Origin: Vibrio sp. PID17_43
Lineage (GTDB): Bacteria > Pseudomonadota > Gammaproteobacteria > Enterobacterales > Vibrionaceae
Direction of reading: 5' to 3'
NCBI RefSeq assembly: GCF_002608565.1
Contig: NZ_LIXM01000020.1
Coordinates: 32,562-96,561, forward strand
Length of the DNA stretch: 64,000 bases
Made by a program: the position numbers and the translations under genes. The notes under the pieces were generated by a model. It was not told the DNA's origin, did no database searches, and was given only the letters and a program-made list of their open reading frames with translations. Shown here piece after piece: positions 48,450 through 56,948 of the stretch. The stretch's first letter is position 1. Each line of letters opens with the position of its first letter.

Positions 48450-49817
48450 TTAACCAGTTAGCACATTGTCCTCTGGGTACTTGATCAACGTCGGTTCAGG
48501 ACGAGCTAGCATGTAAGCAAGCGTGAGAGGCCCGATACGTCCGATGATCATCACCACAATCATGATGTATTTACCGGGCTCCGACAACTCTGCAGTTAAC
48601 CCCGCCGTTAACCCTACTGTGGCAAATGCCGATATAGTTTCAAACATCACTTTATCAAAAGCGGCCTTTTCGGTGATCATCAGCAAAAACATCGCGGTGG
48701 TAAGAATCGCGCCACTGACAACAATGATCGCCAGCGATTTAGTCACCGTTGACCAGTTCACGGTACGTTTGAAGATCACCACGTGTTTCTTCTGGCGAAG
48801 AAATGCCCACGTCGCTATAAACGCAACAGCAAAAGTAGAGACCTTGATACCACCGCCGGTTGAGGTTGAGCCTGCGCCAATCAACATGAGCACAATCATC
48901 ACCAGCAAGGCTGGTTGAGTGAACTGTGCAAGATCTACGCTATTAAAGCCCGCAGTACGTGCACTTGCTGATTGAAAAAACGCCGCTAACCATTTCCCTG
49001 CTATCGGTAGAGATTCCATCGTGTTGGGATTATGTCTTTCCAGAAGCCAGAACAATAGCGTACCAACAATAAGCAGCACTGGTGTCGCGATCAGCATAAT
49101 CTTTGTGTGTAATTGCAAAAAGTGAAAGCCACGACGCCAATGCAGCCACAAATCACCAATAACGGTAAAGCCTAAGCCACCGAAGATAAACAGCCCCGCA
49201 AGTGTGAAGATAACCACAGGGTCATTCACAAAGCTCATCATATTGTCAGAAAACAGTGCAAACCCTGCATTGTTAAACGCCGAGATAGAGTGGAAAAGCG
49301 CGTAGAACATCCCCGTCTGCCATCCCATTTCTGGAACCCAGCGGAATGAAAGAAAGAGGAAGCCTATCATCTCAGCCACCAAAGCAAAGGTAACGATACT
49401 TTTTACCAATCGACGTAAGTTAACTTGGCGATCTTGCCCTAACGCTTCTTTCGCCAGACCTTGTTGACGCAAACTTAGACGTACTCCAAACATATAGAGC
49501 AAAACCGCAGATAACGTCATTTGGCCCAATCCACCAATTTGCATCAAGCACATTAGCAAAATTTTGCCCGCCAACGTAAAGTGCTGTCCCGTATCGACAA
49601 CACCTAACCCCGTCACACTGATCGCAGAGGTTGCGGTAAAGAGCGCATCCGTCATGGACAAACCAGTCACAGAGAATACGGGCAATGTCAACAGCACCGC
49701 CGATGGTAATAGCACACCAAGAAAACTCAGTAATATAATGCGTGGCTCGCTGCCTTTCGCTTTATCTCGTTTGCTCTCTGGGACGTAAAAGACGCCTCTC
49801 TGATGAAAGTGCTTCAT
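48450..49817 (-). CDS. ktrB: Na+-dependent K+ uptake channel subunit KtrB
   Basis: The 455-residue membrane subunit of the KtrAB potassium uptake system, with four repeats of the M1-P-M2 fold. The four selectivity-filter glycine segments are visible as AISVTGLGVVDT, SISAFNNAGFAL, SARTAGFNSVDL and SAFATVGLTAGL. The intramembrane loop GAGSTSTGGGIK between the third-repeat M2 halves gates the pore. It resembles the well-studied V. alginolyticus KtrB over its whole length, with scattered substitutions as I remember that sequence. It overlaps ktrA by four bases (ATGA). Confidence 0.97.
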   Translation of the reverse strand: MKHFHQRGVFYVPESKRDKAKGSEPRIILLSFLGVLLPSAVLLTLPVFSVTGLSMTDALFTATSAISVTGLGVVDTGQHFTLAGKILLMCLMQIGGLGQMTLSAVLLYMFGVRLSLRQQGLAKEALGQDRQVNLRRLVKSIVTFALVAEMIGFLFLSFRWVPEMGWQTGMFYALFHSISAFNNAGFALFSDNMMSFVNDPVVIFTLAGLFIFGGLGFTVIGDLWLHWRRGFHFLQLHTKIMLIATPVLLIVGTLLFWLLERHNPNTMESLPIAGKWLAAFFQSASARTAGFNSVDLAQFTQPALLVMIVLMLIGAGSTSTGGGIKVSTFAVAFIATWAFLRQKKHVVIFKRTVNWSTVTKSLAIIVVSGAILTTAMFLLMITEKAAFDKVMFETISAFATVGLTAGLTAELSEPGKYIMIVVMIIGRIGPLTLAYMLARPEPTLIKYPEDNVLTG

Positions 49818-50476
49818 AATGATCGTAGCTTGCTCGCTAATTTGTCTTGTGGGCCAACCACGATGATCAAGTCGCCGATTTCAAGCATCTTACTCAATTC
49901 TGGCGCCTTGGTAATTTCTGGACCACGTTTAAAGCCTAGCACCTGTACGCCTTCCTCTTTACATAGCGCCAATTCGCCTAAGGTTTTTCCCATCCATCGT
50001 GAGCCAATCACAAACTCTGTCATGGCGAGTCCACTGCCTAGTGGGTGAAATTCCAATACATGTTGATCAAGCATTTTACGCGCAACTCGAATACCCATAT
50101 CACGCTCTGGCATAATGATGTGATCTGCGCCAATCTTCTGCAAAACGCGGGCTTGAAAGCGATCATTAGCTTTCACCCAAACCGATTTCACCCCTGCCTC
50201 TTTGGCAATCAAGGTGGCGAGGATGCTGGCATTAACATCAGCACCAATGGCGATCATAACCATGTCATAATCATCCAACTTTAGCTCCGCAACCGTCTCT
50301 TCATGAGTACAGTTAGCCACGAGCGCTTGGCTCACAAAACTGGCGGCTTCTTTCACTCGGTCTTCGTTAATGTCTACTGCTAAAACTTGAGAGCCGGAAT
50401 CTTGCAGCTCTTTACACACAGCCAAGCCGAAACGCCCCAGACCTATTACCGCAAATTGCTTATAACCCGTTTTCAT
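49814..50476 (-). CDS. ktrA: K+ uptake regulatory subunit KtrA (RCK/TrkA)
   Basis: A 220-residue cytoplasmic ring protein that binds ATP/ADP and gates KtrB. The N-terminal RCK-N Rossmann motif is FAVIGLGRFGLAVCKEL with an acidic residue ending strand 2 (VLAVDINED); the C-terminal RCK-C domain covers about residues 135-220. It is the first gene of ktrAB and is translationally coupled to ktrB. Confidence 0.96.
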   Translation of the reverse strand: MKTGYKQFAVIGLGRFGLAVCKELQDSGSQVLAVDINEDRVKEAASFVSQALVANCTHEETVAELKLDDYDMVMIAIGADVNASILATLIAKEAGVKSVWVKANDRFQARVLQKIGADHIIMPERDMGIRVARKMLDQHVLEFHPLGSGLAMTEFVIGSRWMGKTLGELALCKEEGVQVLGFKRGPEITKAPELSKMLEIGDLIIVVGPQDKLASKLRSL

Positions 50477-50800
50477 TCATGCCTCGTTTATGCGTTCAAT
50501 AGCAGGCGCGAAAGTCTGTGCCTATTCCCTATCATCTGCAAACAAGACGACAAGAATTTGACTAAAGATTAACTCAAACCTTCCGCACATTCTTTCTACA
50601 GCGTAAGACACAATGATAATTTTTTCATAGTTAACCGCCGCTAAATCAACAAAATAGCCAATCGCCTCACAGTTAGCCCGTTGCCGAACTCATCAATGTA
50701 ACCGAAAAGTCCGTACATCAGTTGGTGTTAATTCGGGTACGTAAGCTCTCAGCTTGTTACACTGGAATCATTGCTAAGAGTAAGGGATAGATTGCAAATA
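50477..50800. other. Intergenic region upstream of ktrA
   Basis: This 324-base stretch between ktrA and the RhlE-type helicase terminator must contain the ktrA promoter. I see no supportable gene or repeat in it. Confidence 0.45.
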
Positions 50801-50825
50801 AAAAAACCGCATCGAAATGCGGCTT
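50801..50825 (-). terminator. Terminator of the RhlE-type helicase gene
   Basis: A CCGCAT/ATGCGG stem capped by a CGAA loop, with an A run on the plus strand that gives T on the minus strand. Confidence 0.8.
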
Positions 50826-50865
50826 GTTTTTATTTGAGATCTCAACGAAAGGGATTCACACGGAA

Positions 50866-52101
50866 CTAGTTCGCGTTAGGCTTTTCATCGTTGTCGCGAC
50901 GAGAACGCTGATCTTGTGGTTTGCGTTTGTTCTTCGGTACGTAGTTCAAGATCGAAATCGGTACTGGTTTTCTTGGTGCAAAGCCTTCGATTTCCACACG
51001 CTCTAGCAGGTGACCAAGGCGGCTTTCAATCATGCATAGATTTTTGAAATCGTCTTTTGATACCAATGAAATGGCTTCACCTTGCGCACCAGCACGTCCT
51101 GTACGACCAATACGGTGTACATATTCATCCGCAGGGAAAGGCAAATCGTAGTTGATGACCACTGGTAAGTTATCAATATCAATACCGCGCGCCGCCACGC
51201 CTGTTGCCACTAGGTATTGAATTTCACCCGCTTTAAATTGCTCAATCAACTCTTGGCGAACACGTTGGTTGCGACCACTGTGGAAGGCTTCTGCCACAAT
51301 GCCACGCTTTTCTAGCTGAGTAACCAGCTTCGCCGCACCGTGTTTAGTTTCGATAAACACCAACACTTGCGACCAGTTGTTCTGAGTCAGCATGTGGCTC
51401 AATAACGACGATTTCATGTCTTTATCGACGGTGGTGATCCATTGCTTGATGTTTGATTTCGATGCGCTGTGCTTAGCAATCGTGATTTCTTCTGGGTCGA
51501 CAATCGCGTTCTTGGCCAAATCGCGAACTGGATTCGATAACGTTGCAGAAAACAGCAGACTTTGCACGTCCTCAGGCAAACAATCAACGATCTTATCAAT
51601 CGCATCGATGAAGCCCATATCCAGCATCTTGTCCGCTTCATCCAGCACCAGCATTTCCACTTCATCAAAGTGAATGGCGCGCTGGCCATAAAGGTCAATC
51701 AAACGACCAGGTGTACTTACGACAATATCAACGCCTTCAATCAGTGCTTGTTTTTGCGGGGCGTAATCCACACCACCAAACATCGCCATTGAACGAAGTG
51801 GTAAGTTCTTACCGTACGCTTCAATGCTCTGATGAACCTGAAGTGCGAGCTCACGCGTTGGGGTTAAGATGATCGCGCGTGCACGCTTTTTACGTTGCGT
51901 TTCCCCTTTACTGAGTTTTTCTAAAATCGGCAATACAAAGCTCGCCGTTTTACCGGTGCCCGTTTGCGCTGCCGCAATCAGATTGCTACCACGCAGAACA
52001 ATTGGAATGGCTTTTTGTTGGATAGAAGTCGGTTTTTCATAACCCAGCGCCAACACTGCATCAGTGATTGGTGTGCTTAAACCAAGCTTAGAAAATGGCA
52101 T
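50866..52101 (-). CDS. DEAD-box ATP-dependent RNA helicase (RhlE-like)
   Basis: A 411-residue DEAD-box helicase. The ordered motifs are Q motif (GYEKPTSIQQKAIP), I (AAQTGTGKT), Ia (PTRELALQV), Ib (TPGRLIDL), II (VLDEADKMLD), III (FSATL), IV (VLVFIETK), V (ATGVAARGIDI) and VI (YVHRIGRTGRAG). A short basic tail follows (KNKRKPQDQRSRRDNDEK). Such proteins remodel ribosomal or messenger RNA. It is closest in layout to RhlE; Vibrios have several paralogues, so I leave the symbol empty. Confidence 0.92.
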   Translation of the reverse strand: MPFSKLGLSTPITDAVLALGYEKPTSIQQKAIPIVLRGSNLIAAAQTGTGKTASFVLPILEKLSKGETQRKKRARAIILTPTRELALQVHQSIEAYGKNLPLRSMAMFGGVDYAPQKQALIEGVDIVVSTPGRLIDLYGQRAIHFDEVEMLVLDEADKMLDMGFIDAIDKIVDCLPEDVQSLLFSATLSNPVRDLAKNAIVDPEEITIAKHSASKSNIKQWITTVDKDMKSSLLSHMLTQNNWSQVLVFIETKHGAAKLVTQLEKRGIVAEAFHSGRNQRVRQELIEQFKAGEIQYLVATGVAARGIDIDNLPVVINYDLPFPADEYVHRIGRTGRAGAQGEAISLVSKDDFKNLCMIESRLGHLLERVEIEGFAPRKPVPISILNYVPKNKRKPQDQRSRRDNDEKPNAN

Positions 52102-52318
52102 AGAAACGTCTCAACAGAGGAAATGGGCGCGTAGTGTATCAGAATCCGTACTAAGTAACAGAACCATTCCTCTGCACTTCATCCCCCACATTCAATAAAC
52201 AAATTCTATCCTATTAATAAGGCATTCTATTGTTGCAGCGTGATGATGTATTCGCGACTTCACGTTTCTGATTCCCGAACCTCGCTATGCTGATGAGGTG
52301 TAGATTACTGGAAAAATC

Positions 52319-53617
52319 ATGGACATTTTACTACTCGTTGGATTGATCGCGCTCAATGGCGTGTTTGCCATGTCTGAAATTGCGTTAGTCACCGCCAAAA
52401 GTGGCCGCCTAAAAAAGATTGCTGAACACAGCTCGCCTGCTCGTCTCGCCCTGCAACTAAAAAACAATCCAACGCTATTTCTCTCTACGATTCAAATCGG
52501 CATCACTGTGATAGGCATTCTTAGCGGGATCTTTGGAGAAGCCACATTATCTGTTCCTTTTGAGCACTGGCTCGTTGCCCAAGGGCTGGAGAGCGAAATC
52601 GCGACCGTGCTTGCCACCTCTACGGTTGTTATCCTCATTACCTACTTTGCGATTGTCATTGGCGAGCTGGTTCCGAAGCGCTTTGCCCAAAACAACGCTG
52701 AGCACATCGCCATTATCGTTGCCTACCCTATTCATTGGCTAGCCAAGCTCACCACCCCATTTGTGATACTTCTGACCCGTTCCACCGACGCCTTGCTCAT
52801 GTTATTCGGTCAAAATGGCAATAGTGAGGCGGTAACAGAAGAAGATATCTTTGCCGTAGTCAGCGAAGGATCAGAATCCGGTGCGATTGAGCCTCAAGAA
52901 CAACTGATGATAAGAAATTTACTGCTACTGAATGACCGCCTCGCTCTATCGTTGATGACACCAAGATGTGACATTCACTTTCTCGATGTGGATCAACCGA
53001 TAGACTCTATTCTCAAACATTTGCGCCAAACTCAACACTCCGTTTGGCCGGTATGCAAAGGTGGGCTCGACAAAATCATTGGCACCATTTCCTCCAAAGC
53101 CCTGCTGGATGAATACGATCACCTCTCCATCACTCGTCTGGGTAAGCTCGTCAAAAGGCCACTTTTTGTCCCTGAATCCATGAAAGGCCTACCATTGCTT
53201 AATCATATGCAGCAAACCAGCACCGAAATGGTCTTTATCGTTGATGAGTATGGGGATGTACAAGGCTTGGTGACCCACTATGATTTGCTGAAATCCATCG
53301 CGGGAGAACTGGGCATGGCACCCCAGCAAATTTGGGCGAAGAAACAAAAAGACGGCAGTTGGCTAATGGACGCATTAATCCCTCTCAATGAACTGAAGCA
53401 CAAGCTCGCGCTTAGTCACATTGAAGGGGAAGAAAGTGAAGGCTTCCAGACACTTAATGGTTTGCTTACCTGGTTGCTTGGCCGAGTACCCAAACAAGGA
53501 GAGATAGTCGTATACCAAGAGTGGCGCTTTGAGGTACTGCACGTACGAAACCACCGCATCATACAGGTAAGAGTAACCGAAACTGAGCCAGTGAAAGAGG
53601 CGGAGCTTGAGCACTGA
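52319..53617 (+). CDS. CorC/CNNM-type (hemolysin-family) transporter
   Basis: A 432-residue membrane protein of the UPF0053/CNNM group. Order: a DUF21 transmembrane domain (residues about 1-190, with ALNGVFAMSEIALVTAKSGRLKK and GELVPKRFAQNNAEHIA), a paired CBS domain (about 205-335, with LMTPRCDIHFLDVDQ and VDEYGDVQGLVTHYDLL), and a C-terminal CorC-HlyC domain (about 345-425). Homologues transport Mg2+ or other divalent ions; the hemolysin label is historical. It is divergent from the RhlE-type helicase gene. Confidence 0.9.
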   Translation: MDILLLVGLIALNGVFAMSEIALVTAKSGRLKKIAEHSSPARLALQLKNNPTLFLSTIQIGITVIGILSGIFGEATLSVPFEHWLVAQGLESEIATVLATSTVVILITYFAIVIGELVPKRFAQNNAEHIAIIVAYPIHWLAKLTTPFVILLTRSTDALLMLFGQNGNSEAVTEEDIFAVVSEGSESGAIEPQEQLMIRNLLLLNDRLALSLMTPRCDIHFLDVDQPIDSILKHLRQTQHSVWPVCKGGLDKIIGTISSKALLDEYDHLSITRLGKLVKRPLFVPESMKGLPLLNHMQQTSTEMVFIVDEYGDVQGLVTHYDLLKSIAGELGMAPQQIWAKKQKDGSWLMDALIPLNELKHKLALSHIEGEESEGFQTLNGLLTWLLGRVPKQGEIVVYQEWRFEVLHVRNHRIIQVRVTETEPVKEAELEH

Positions 53618-53648
53618 TAGAATAGCCTCCGCACTGGAGGCTATTCTA
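53618..53648. terminator. Bidirectional terminator
   Basis: A perfect 13-bp TAGAATAGCCTCC palindrome with a 5-base loop starts right at the stop of the CorC-type gene and also sits after the convergent methyltransferase-HNH gene. Confidence 0.75.
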
Positions 53649-53680
53649 TTATCGAGGAAGAACATATTTCGGCTAAACAA

Positions 53681-55372
53681 TCACCACTCGGCAATACAAA
53701 GTCGGCTTTTCACACCACGAATTTGTAATCCCATAGCCTCAAATACCTGTTCAAAATCCTGACAAGAGGCTGGGATGTTAGGTAAAGACAACGATGCTTC
53801 AGTAAAAAACGACTGGTTTAGGGTGCCTGATTCACCCCATGCCAACTCCCACCAATCCAAAATGCGTTGCTTTGAGGTATTCAATCGAGACACTGCAGGA
53901 AGCCGATCACGCTTGTTTAAATTTTCCGTTTTAGAGGTTGGTAGAAGATTCCATTTATCATTGTTCGGCCAATATGCAAAAGGCAAACAATGATCGACGT
54001 GATATTCATTGCGTAACTTACGACCGCTCCAAACACTGATTATCTCAGATTGACTAGAGCGCAGTTCTTCTACCCTCTTGCGCACGGTGCGAGTGTCGTG
54101 GTCTTTATCAATCCAAACCAAACAATCGTGATACGTTTGTAGTGTGATTCCTCGTTCTTGGTTTGAGCTGAAACGCTGCATTTCAAGAATCCATTGGTTA
54201 ACCACCAGCGACTCAATCCAAGAGTGATAGAGCCTAAAGCAATCCCACAAACTCTCATCAAGAACAAATTGGCCATAGCTTTCAAGAAAAGTCCCATCAA
54301 TAACGATCGAGTCTTTATGCTTCTTCGAGGAACGAACCATTTCGAAATACGGGTTCGATTTATCACCTTGATAAGTGTAAGTCACTGGCCCGTCTTTTAT
54401 GGTTTTTAAGCTGTCTTTGATCGCTTTGTCTAAAGCCACTACATCATCCCCAAAGAAAGCAGTACCAATCGCTAAATCATCAGGGCTCAAGTGAAAAAGC
54501 TTCCCCCAACCATCAGGCTTAATAAAACCAAGCCCTTTTGATGCATTGGAACTTTGCTGAATATTTTCTTTGTCGATGAGACGCTTAAACTGACGAATCC
54601 AATACAGACCAACCAACCCAAGAGGAATCGCAACCCTGCCATCAGTCCGATCAATCACTGCTCCTGAGTGTGCGTCAGCAATACGCAATAAGGTTCTCAG
54701 TAACGCTAACTTATAAGTGGCGGATTTTGAATCATTAACAATGATATGACGCACTTTGTTTAGGTCACCTGAGCCATCATCAGGTAAAGACATCACGACA
54801 GTTTGCCAGTACACATTATCTCGTTTGAGCTGATCGTCACTGTCAGATATGTGCCTCACCATAAGAGCACTGTTCTTTGAAAGTTGTTCTAACTCTTGAA
54901 CGGAGACTGGGTAAGCTTTTCGCCCATCAGTAAACTCGCCATGTCGAAGACTAATCACCAACCGTCCGTTGGGCGCTAGCAAGTTGGAGAGCTTACGAAA
55001 GGCACGTTCACGATGAGAGGTTGCTAGATGCATCCAGACCGCGCTAACCAAAATCAGGTCAAAACGCAGTCCCAGATTCGTCGTCTTCTCAAGTACTGGT
55101 AACGCATCATCTAGCCAAGTAACAGCATCACCTGTCAAAGACTTTCCTTGCTGCAGCAAAGACGCGGCTGGCTCAATAGCAATGACTTCACAGCCTTGCT
55201 CTGACATCCACTTAGCATCTCGGCCAGAACCCGCCCCAACATCAAGGACACGGTCGCCAGAATGAGGCCAGAAGGCTGACCATTCCGCATGAACTTTTTC
55301 GAATGTTGTCGAGTTGTATTGCTCCGCTAATGAGCTCGCATTTTGGTTATAGAAACTAGAAGTTGAGGACAT
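53681..55372 (-). CDS. Class I methyltransferase fused to HNH-type nuclease domain
   Basis: A 563-residue protein of unusual make-up. Residues about 1-200 are a class I SAM methyltransferase: motif I RVLDVGAGSGRDAKW (41-55), an acidic strand-2 end VIAIEPA, and RFDLILVSAVWMH then LLAPNGRLVISLRHG as in UbiE/type-11 enzymes. There is no DPPY motif, so it is not a standard DNA adenine methylase. Residues about 205-450 are helical (YKLALLRTLLRIAD, GLVGLYWIRQFKRLI). Residues 457-492 form an HNH-like site: VDHCLPFAYW with H461, WNLLP with N475, and ENLNKRDRLP with N484 and K487. It lies alone beside a tRNA-Arg gene. Function is unknown; phage defence or nucleic-acid modification is inference. Confidence 0.75.
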   Translation of the reverse strand: MSSTSSFYNQNASSLAEQYNSTTFEKVHAEWSAFWPHSGDRVLDVGAGSGRDAKWMSEQGCEVIAIEPAASLLQQGKSLTGDAVTWLDDALPVLEKTTNLGLRFDLILVSAVWMHLATSHRERAFRKLSNLLAPNGRLVISLRHGEFTDGRKAYPVSVQELEQLSKNSALMVRHISDSDDQLKRDNVYWQTVVMSLPDDGSGDLNKVRHIIVNDSKSATYKLALLRTLLRIADAHSGAVIDRTDGRVAIPLGLVGLYWIRQFKRLIDKENIQQSSNASKGLGFIKPDGWGKLFHLSPDDLAIGTAFFGDDVVALDKAIKDSLKTIKDGPVTYTYQGDKSNPYFEMVRSSKKHKDSIVIDGTFLESYGQFVLDESLWDCFRLYHSWIESLVVNQWILEMQRFSSNQERGITLQTYHDCLVWIDKDHDTRTVRKRVEELRSSQSEIISVWSGRKLRNEYHVDHCLPFAYWPNNDKWNLLPTSKTENLNKRDRLPAVSRLNTSKQRILDWWELAWGESGTLNQSFFTEASLSLPNIPASCQDFEQVFEAMGLQIRGVKSRLCIAEW

Positions 55373-55481
55373 AAAGGTAAGACTGCAATTAAACTAAACA
55401 CATAGTAAGTGCTATTGATTGCAAAGACTAGAAGGTAGTGCAAAAGTTGTAGAGAACGTTGCGCTAAAAAGTATGGTGACT

Positions 55482-55523
55482 AAAAAAACAAAACCCCGAT
55501 AACTCATTGAGCTATCGAGGTTT
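55482..55523 (-). terminator. Terminator of tRNA-Arg copy 1
   Basis: A long imperfect stem (AACCCCGATA...TATCGAGGTT with CTCA/TGAG inside) is followed by a T run on the minus strand. It is inside the duplicated segment. Confidence 0.8.
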
Positions 55524-55609
55524 CTAAATAAATGGCACGCCCTGCAGGATTCGAACCTGCGACCACATCCTTAGAAGGGACGTGCTCTATCCAGCTGAGC
55601 TAAGGGCGC
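55488..55609. repeat. 122-bp direct repeat, copy 1 (tRNA-Arg plus terminator)
   Basis: Matches 58788-58909 at 120 of 122 positions by eye; the two differences are in the right arm of the terminator. Similarity stops at the tRNA 5' end on one side and just past the terminator on the other. Confidence 0.9.
55533..55609 (-). tRNA. tRNA-Arg (anticodon TCT), copy 1
   Basis: The minus strand folds as a 77-base tRNA: GCGCCCT acceptor stem, AGCTCAGCTGGATAGAGC D-arm, anticodon loop CTTCTAA (TCT), GTTCGAATC T-arm and an encoded CCA. It resembles E. coli argU, which also lies near folD. Confidence 0.97.
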
Positions 55610-55640
55610 TTTCTACCGTGAGCACAGTCACGCGGTACGA

Positions 55641-55669
55641 ATCGTACAAGACTGTACCTGAGTTTTCAA
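55641..55669 (-). promoter_or_regulatory. Promoter of tRNA-Arg copy 1
   Basis: On the minus strand TTGAAA, 17 bases, TACGAT, with the tRNA 5' end about 32 bases beyond the -10 box. It differs from the copy 2 promoter, so each tRNA copy is independently expressed. Confidence 0.7.
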
Positions 55670-56006
55670 CTCGCCATAAGATTTGTTTCTTAGGTTTGCA
55701 TAGTAATATCGATTGGTGTGACACACGCAGGACTTAACTGGGTTAACTCAGATTTGCCCCACTGCGTGTTTTAAAACCTCATACTGGGAGTGAAATTTCT
55801 TAATAGAGTTGATATATAACTTAAAAAATGAAACTTCGCGTTAATCATAATTCTTTGTATGTATTTATTCTATGTGAGGCTATCTACACTTTGAAAGTGA
55901 AACATTATGAAACCAATACAACAAATAGCACTTATATATGATGACTATTTCTTTTTGAAAACAGTTTCTTAGAATGGCATTGATTTTTAATAAAGGACTG
56001 ATAAAA
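55670..56006. other. AT-rich non-coding stretch
   Basis: The interval between the tRNA-Arg copy 1 promoter and the lipoprotein gene is visibly AT-richer than the housekeeping regions. I see no gene in it; it presumably holds the lipoprotein promoter. Confidence 0.4.
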
Positions 56007-56717
56007 ATGAAAAAGTTTATAACGTCGATTATTGTGTTGGGTTTAACAGCTTGTGGTGGTAGCGATGGTGGAGACGGTGCTACCACTACCTATAATTTAG
56101 ATGGAATATATGTTGATGAGTTCGGCGATGTAACGCTAATTGATGCCAGCGAAGGGCTAATCTCAGTGGAAGATAGCGGTATTTATTATGCCGAACGACA
56201 TGAATATACAATATCTCAAAATACCTTAAGAGCAACTGACCAATGGTCTTCATTAGGGTATGATTTTTCGGAAGAAATTGTACTTACAGCTGATAATGAC
56301 ACTAGTGCTACAGTGACATACAATTATTCACAAGTTGACTCCACGACAGGTGATGTCGTCTATAGCGACACCGAATCCTACCCACTTGAAAGGCAAACTA
56401 ACAGTCTGTCTATAACCGAAATGCAACCCTTTGCATATTCAGATATTGATCCTGGCACCGTTTGGAATATTGAAGAAAGCGGGCAAATAACTGCATACGT
56501 GACGTATTGTAACGTAGCAACTGGCCAGCTGACTGCCAAAGAGTTTTATTATGAGCTCGACTTTGTAGTTTCTGGCTGCTCTTTAGAGTATGCAGAATTT
56601 GAAGGAAATTATGGTGGTTACGCATACACCGCAACCGTCGATGGAGCTGACAAGCTGTATATTGCAGCACAGAAAGATACAGAAGACGCGTGGTTTTGGG
56701 ATATCATTTCTAAATAA
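56007..56717 (+). CDS. Orphan lipoprotein of unknown function
   Basis: A 236-residue predicted lipoprotein: short basic start, hydrophobic stretch and lipobox LGLTACGG, giving an acylated Cys with a Gly/Ser/Asp linker (GGSDGGDGATTT) after it. The mature part is acidic, rich in Thr, Ser and Tyr, and probably beta-stranded (YNLDGIYVDEFGDVTLIDA, VTYNYSQVDSTTGD), with two cysteines near its C-terminal third (YVTYCNV and SGCSLEY) that could pair. The ATG at 56007 is chosen to put the signal peptide first. Base composition is AT-rich compared with the flanking core genes, consistent with acquisition. I do not recognise a family. Confidence 0.7.
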   Translation: MKKFITSIIVLGLTACGGSDGGDGATTTYNLDGIYVDEFGDVTLIDASEGLISVEDSGIYYAERHEYTISQNTLRATDQWSSLGYDFSEEIVLTADNDTSATVTYNYSQVDSTTGDVVYSDTESYPLERQTNSLSITEMQPFAYSDIDPGTVWNIEESGQITAYVTYCNVATGQLTAKEFYYELDFVVSGCSLEYAEFEGNYGGYAYTATVDGADKLYIAAQKDTEDAWFWDIISK

Positions 56718-56948
56718 AAGTTACGAGCCACTCACCGAGTGGCTTTCTTTATTGATGCTCATCCTACAGGTTTAATTTCAATATGTCGTTAGATGGTGTA
56801 GTGGATAAGTTTGACCGTTGATTTCGGCGTTTCAGCTTGAAGAAATTTGGTGAATCAGAACTATGCGTATTTCGGTGATTGCGAACGCTCGTTTCCGCTG
56901 TTTTTCAAGCAAGTTGTCGTCTTTTTTACAATTTAGTAACGTGAATAA

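Noticed and set aside
53681..55372. Simple fused restriction-modification enzyme
   Set aside because: The methyltransferase half lacks DNA-methylase motifs (no DPPY-type or PC-type catalytic motif), so a conventional restriction-modification reading is not supported.
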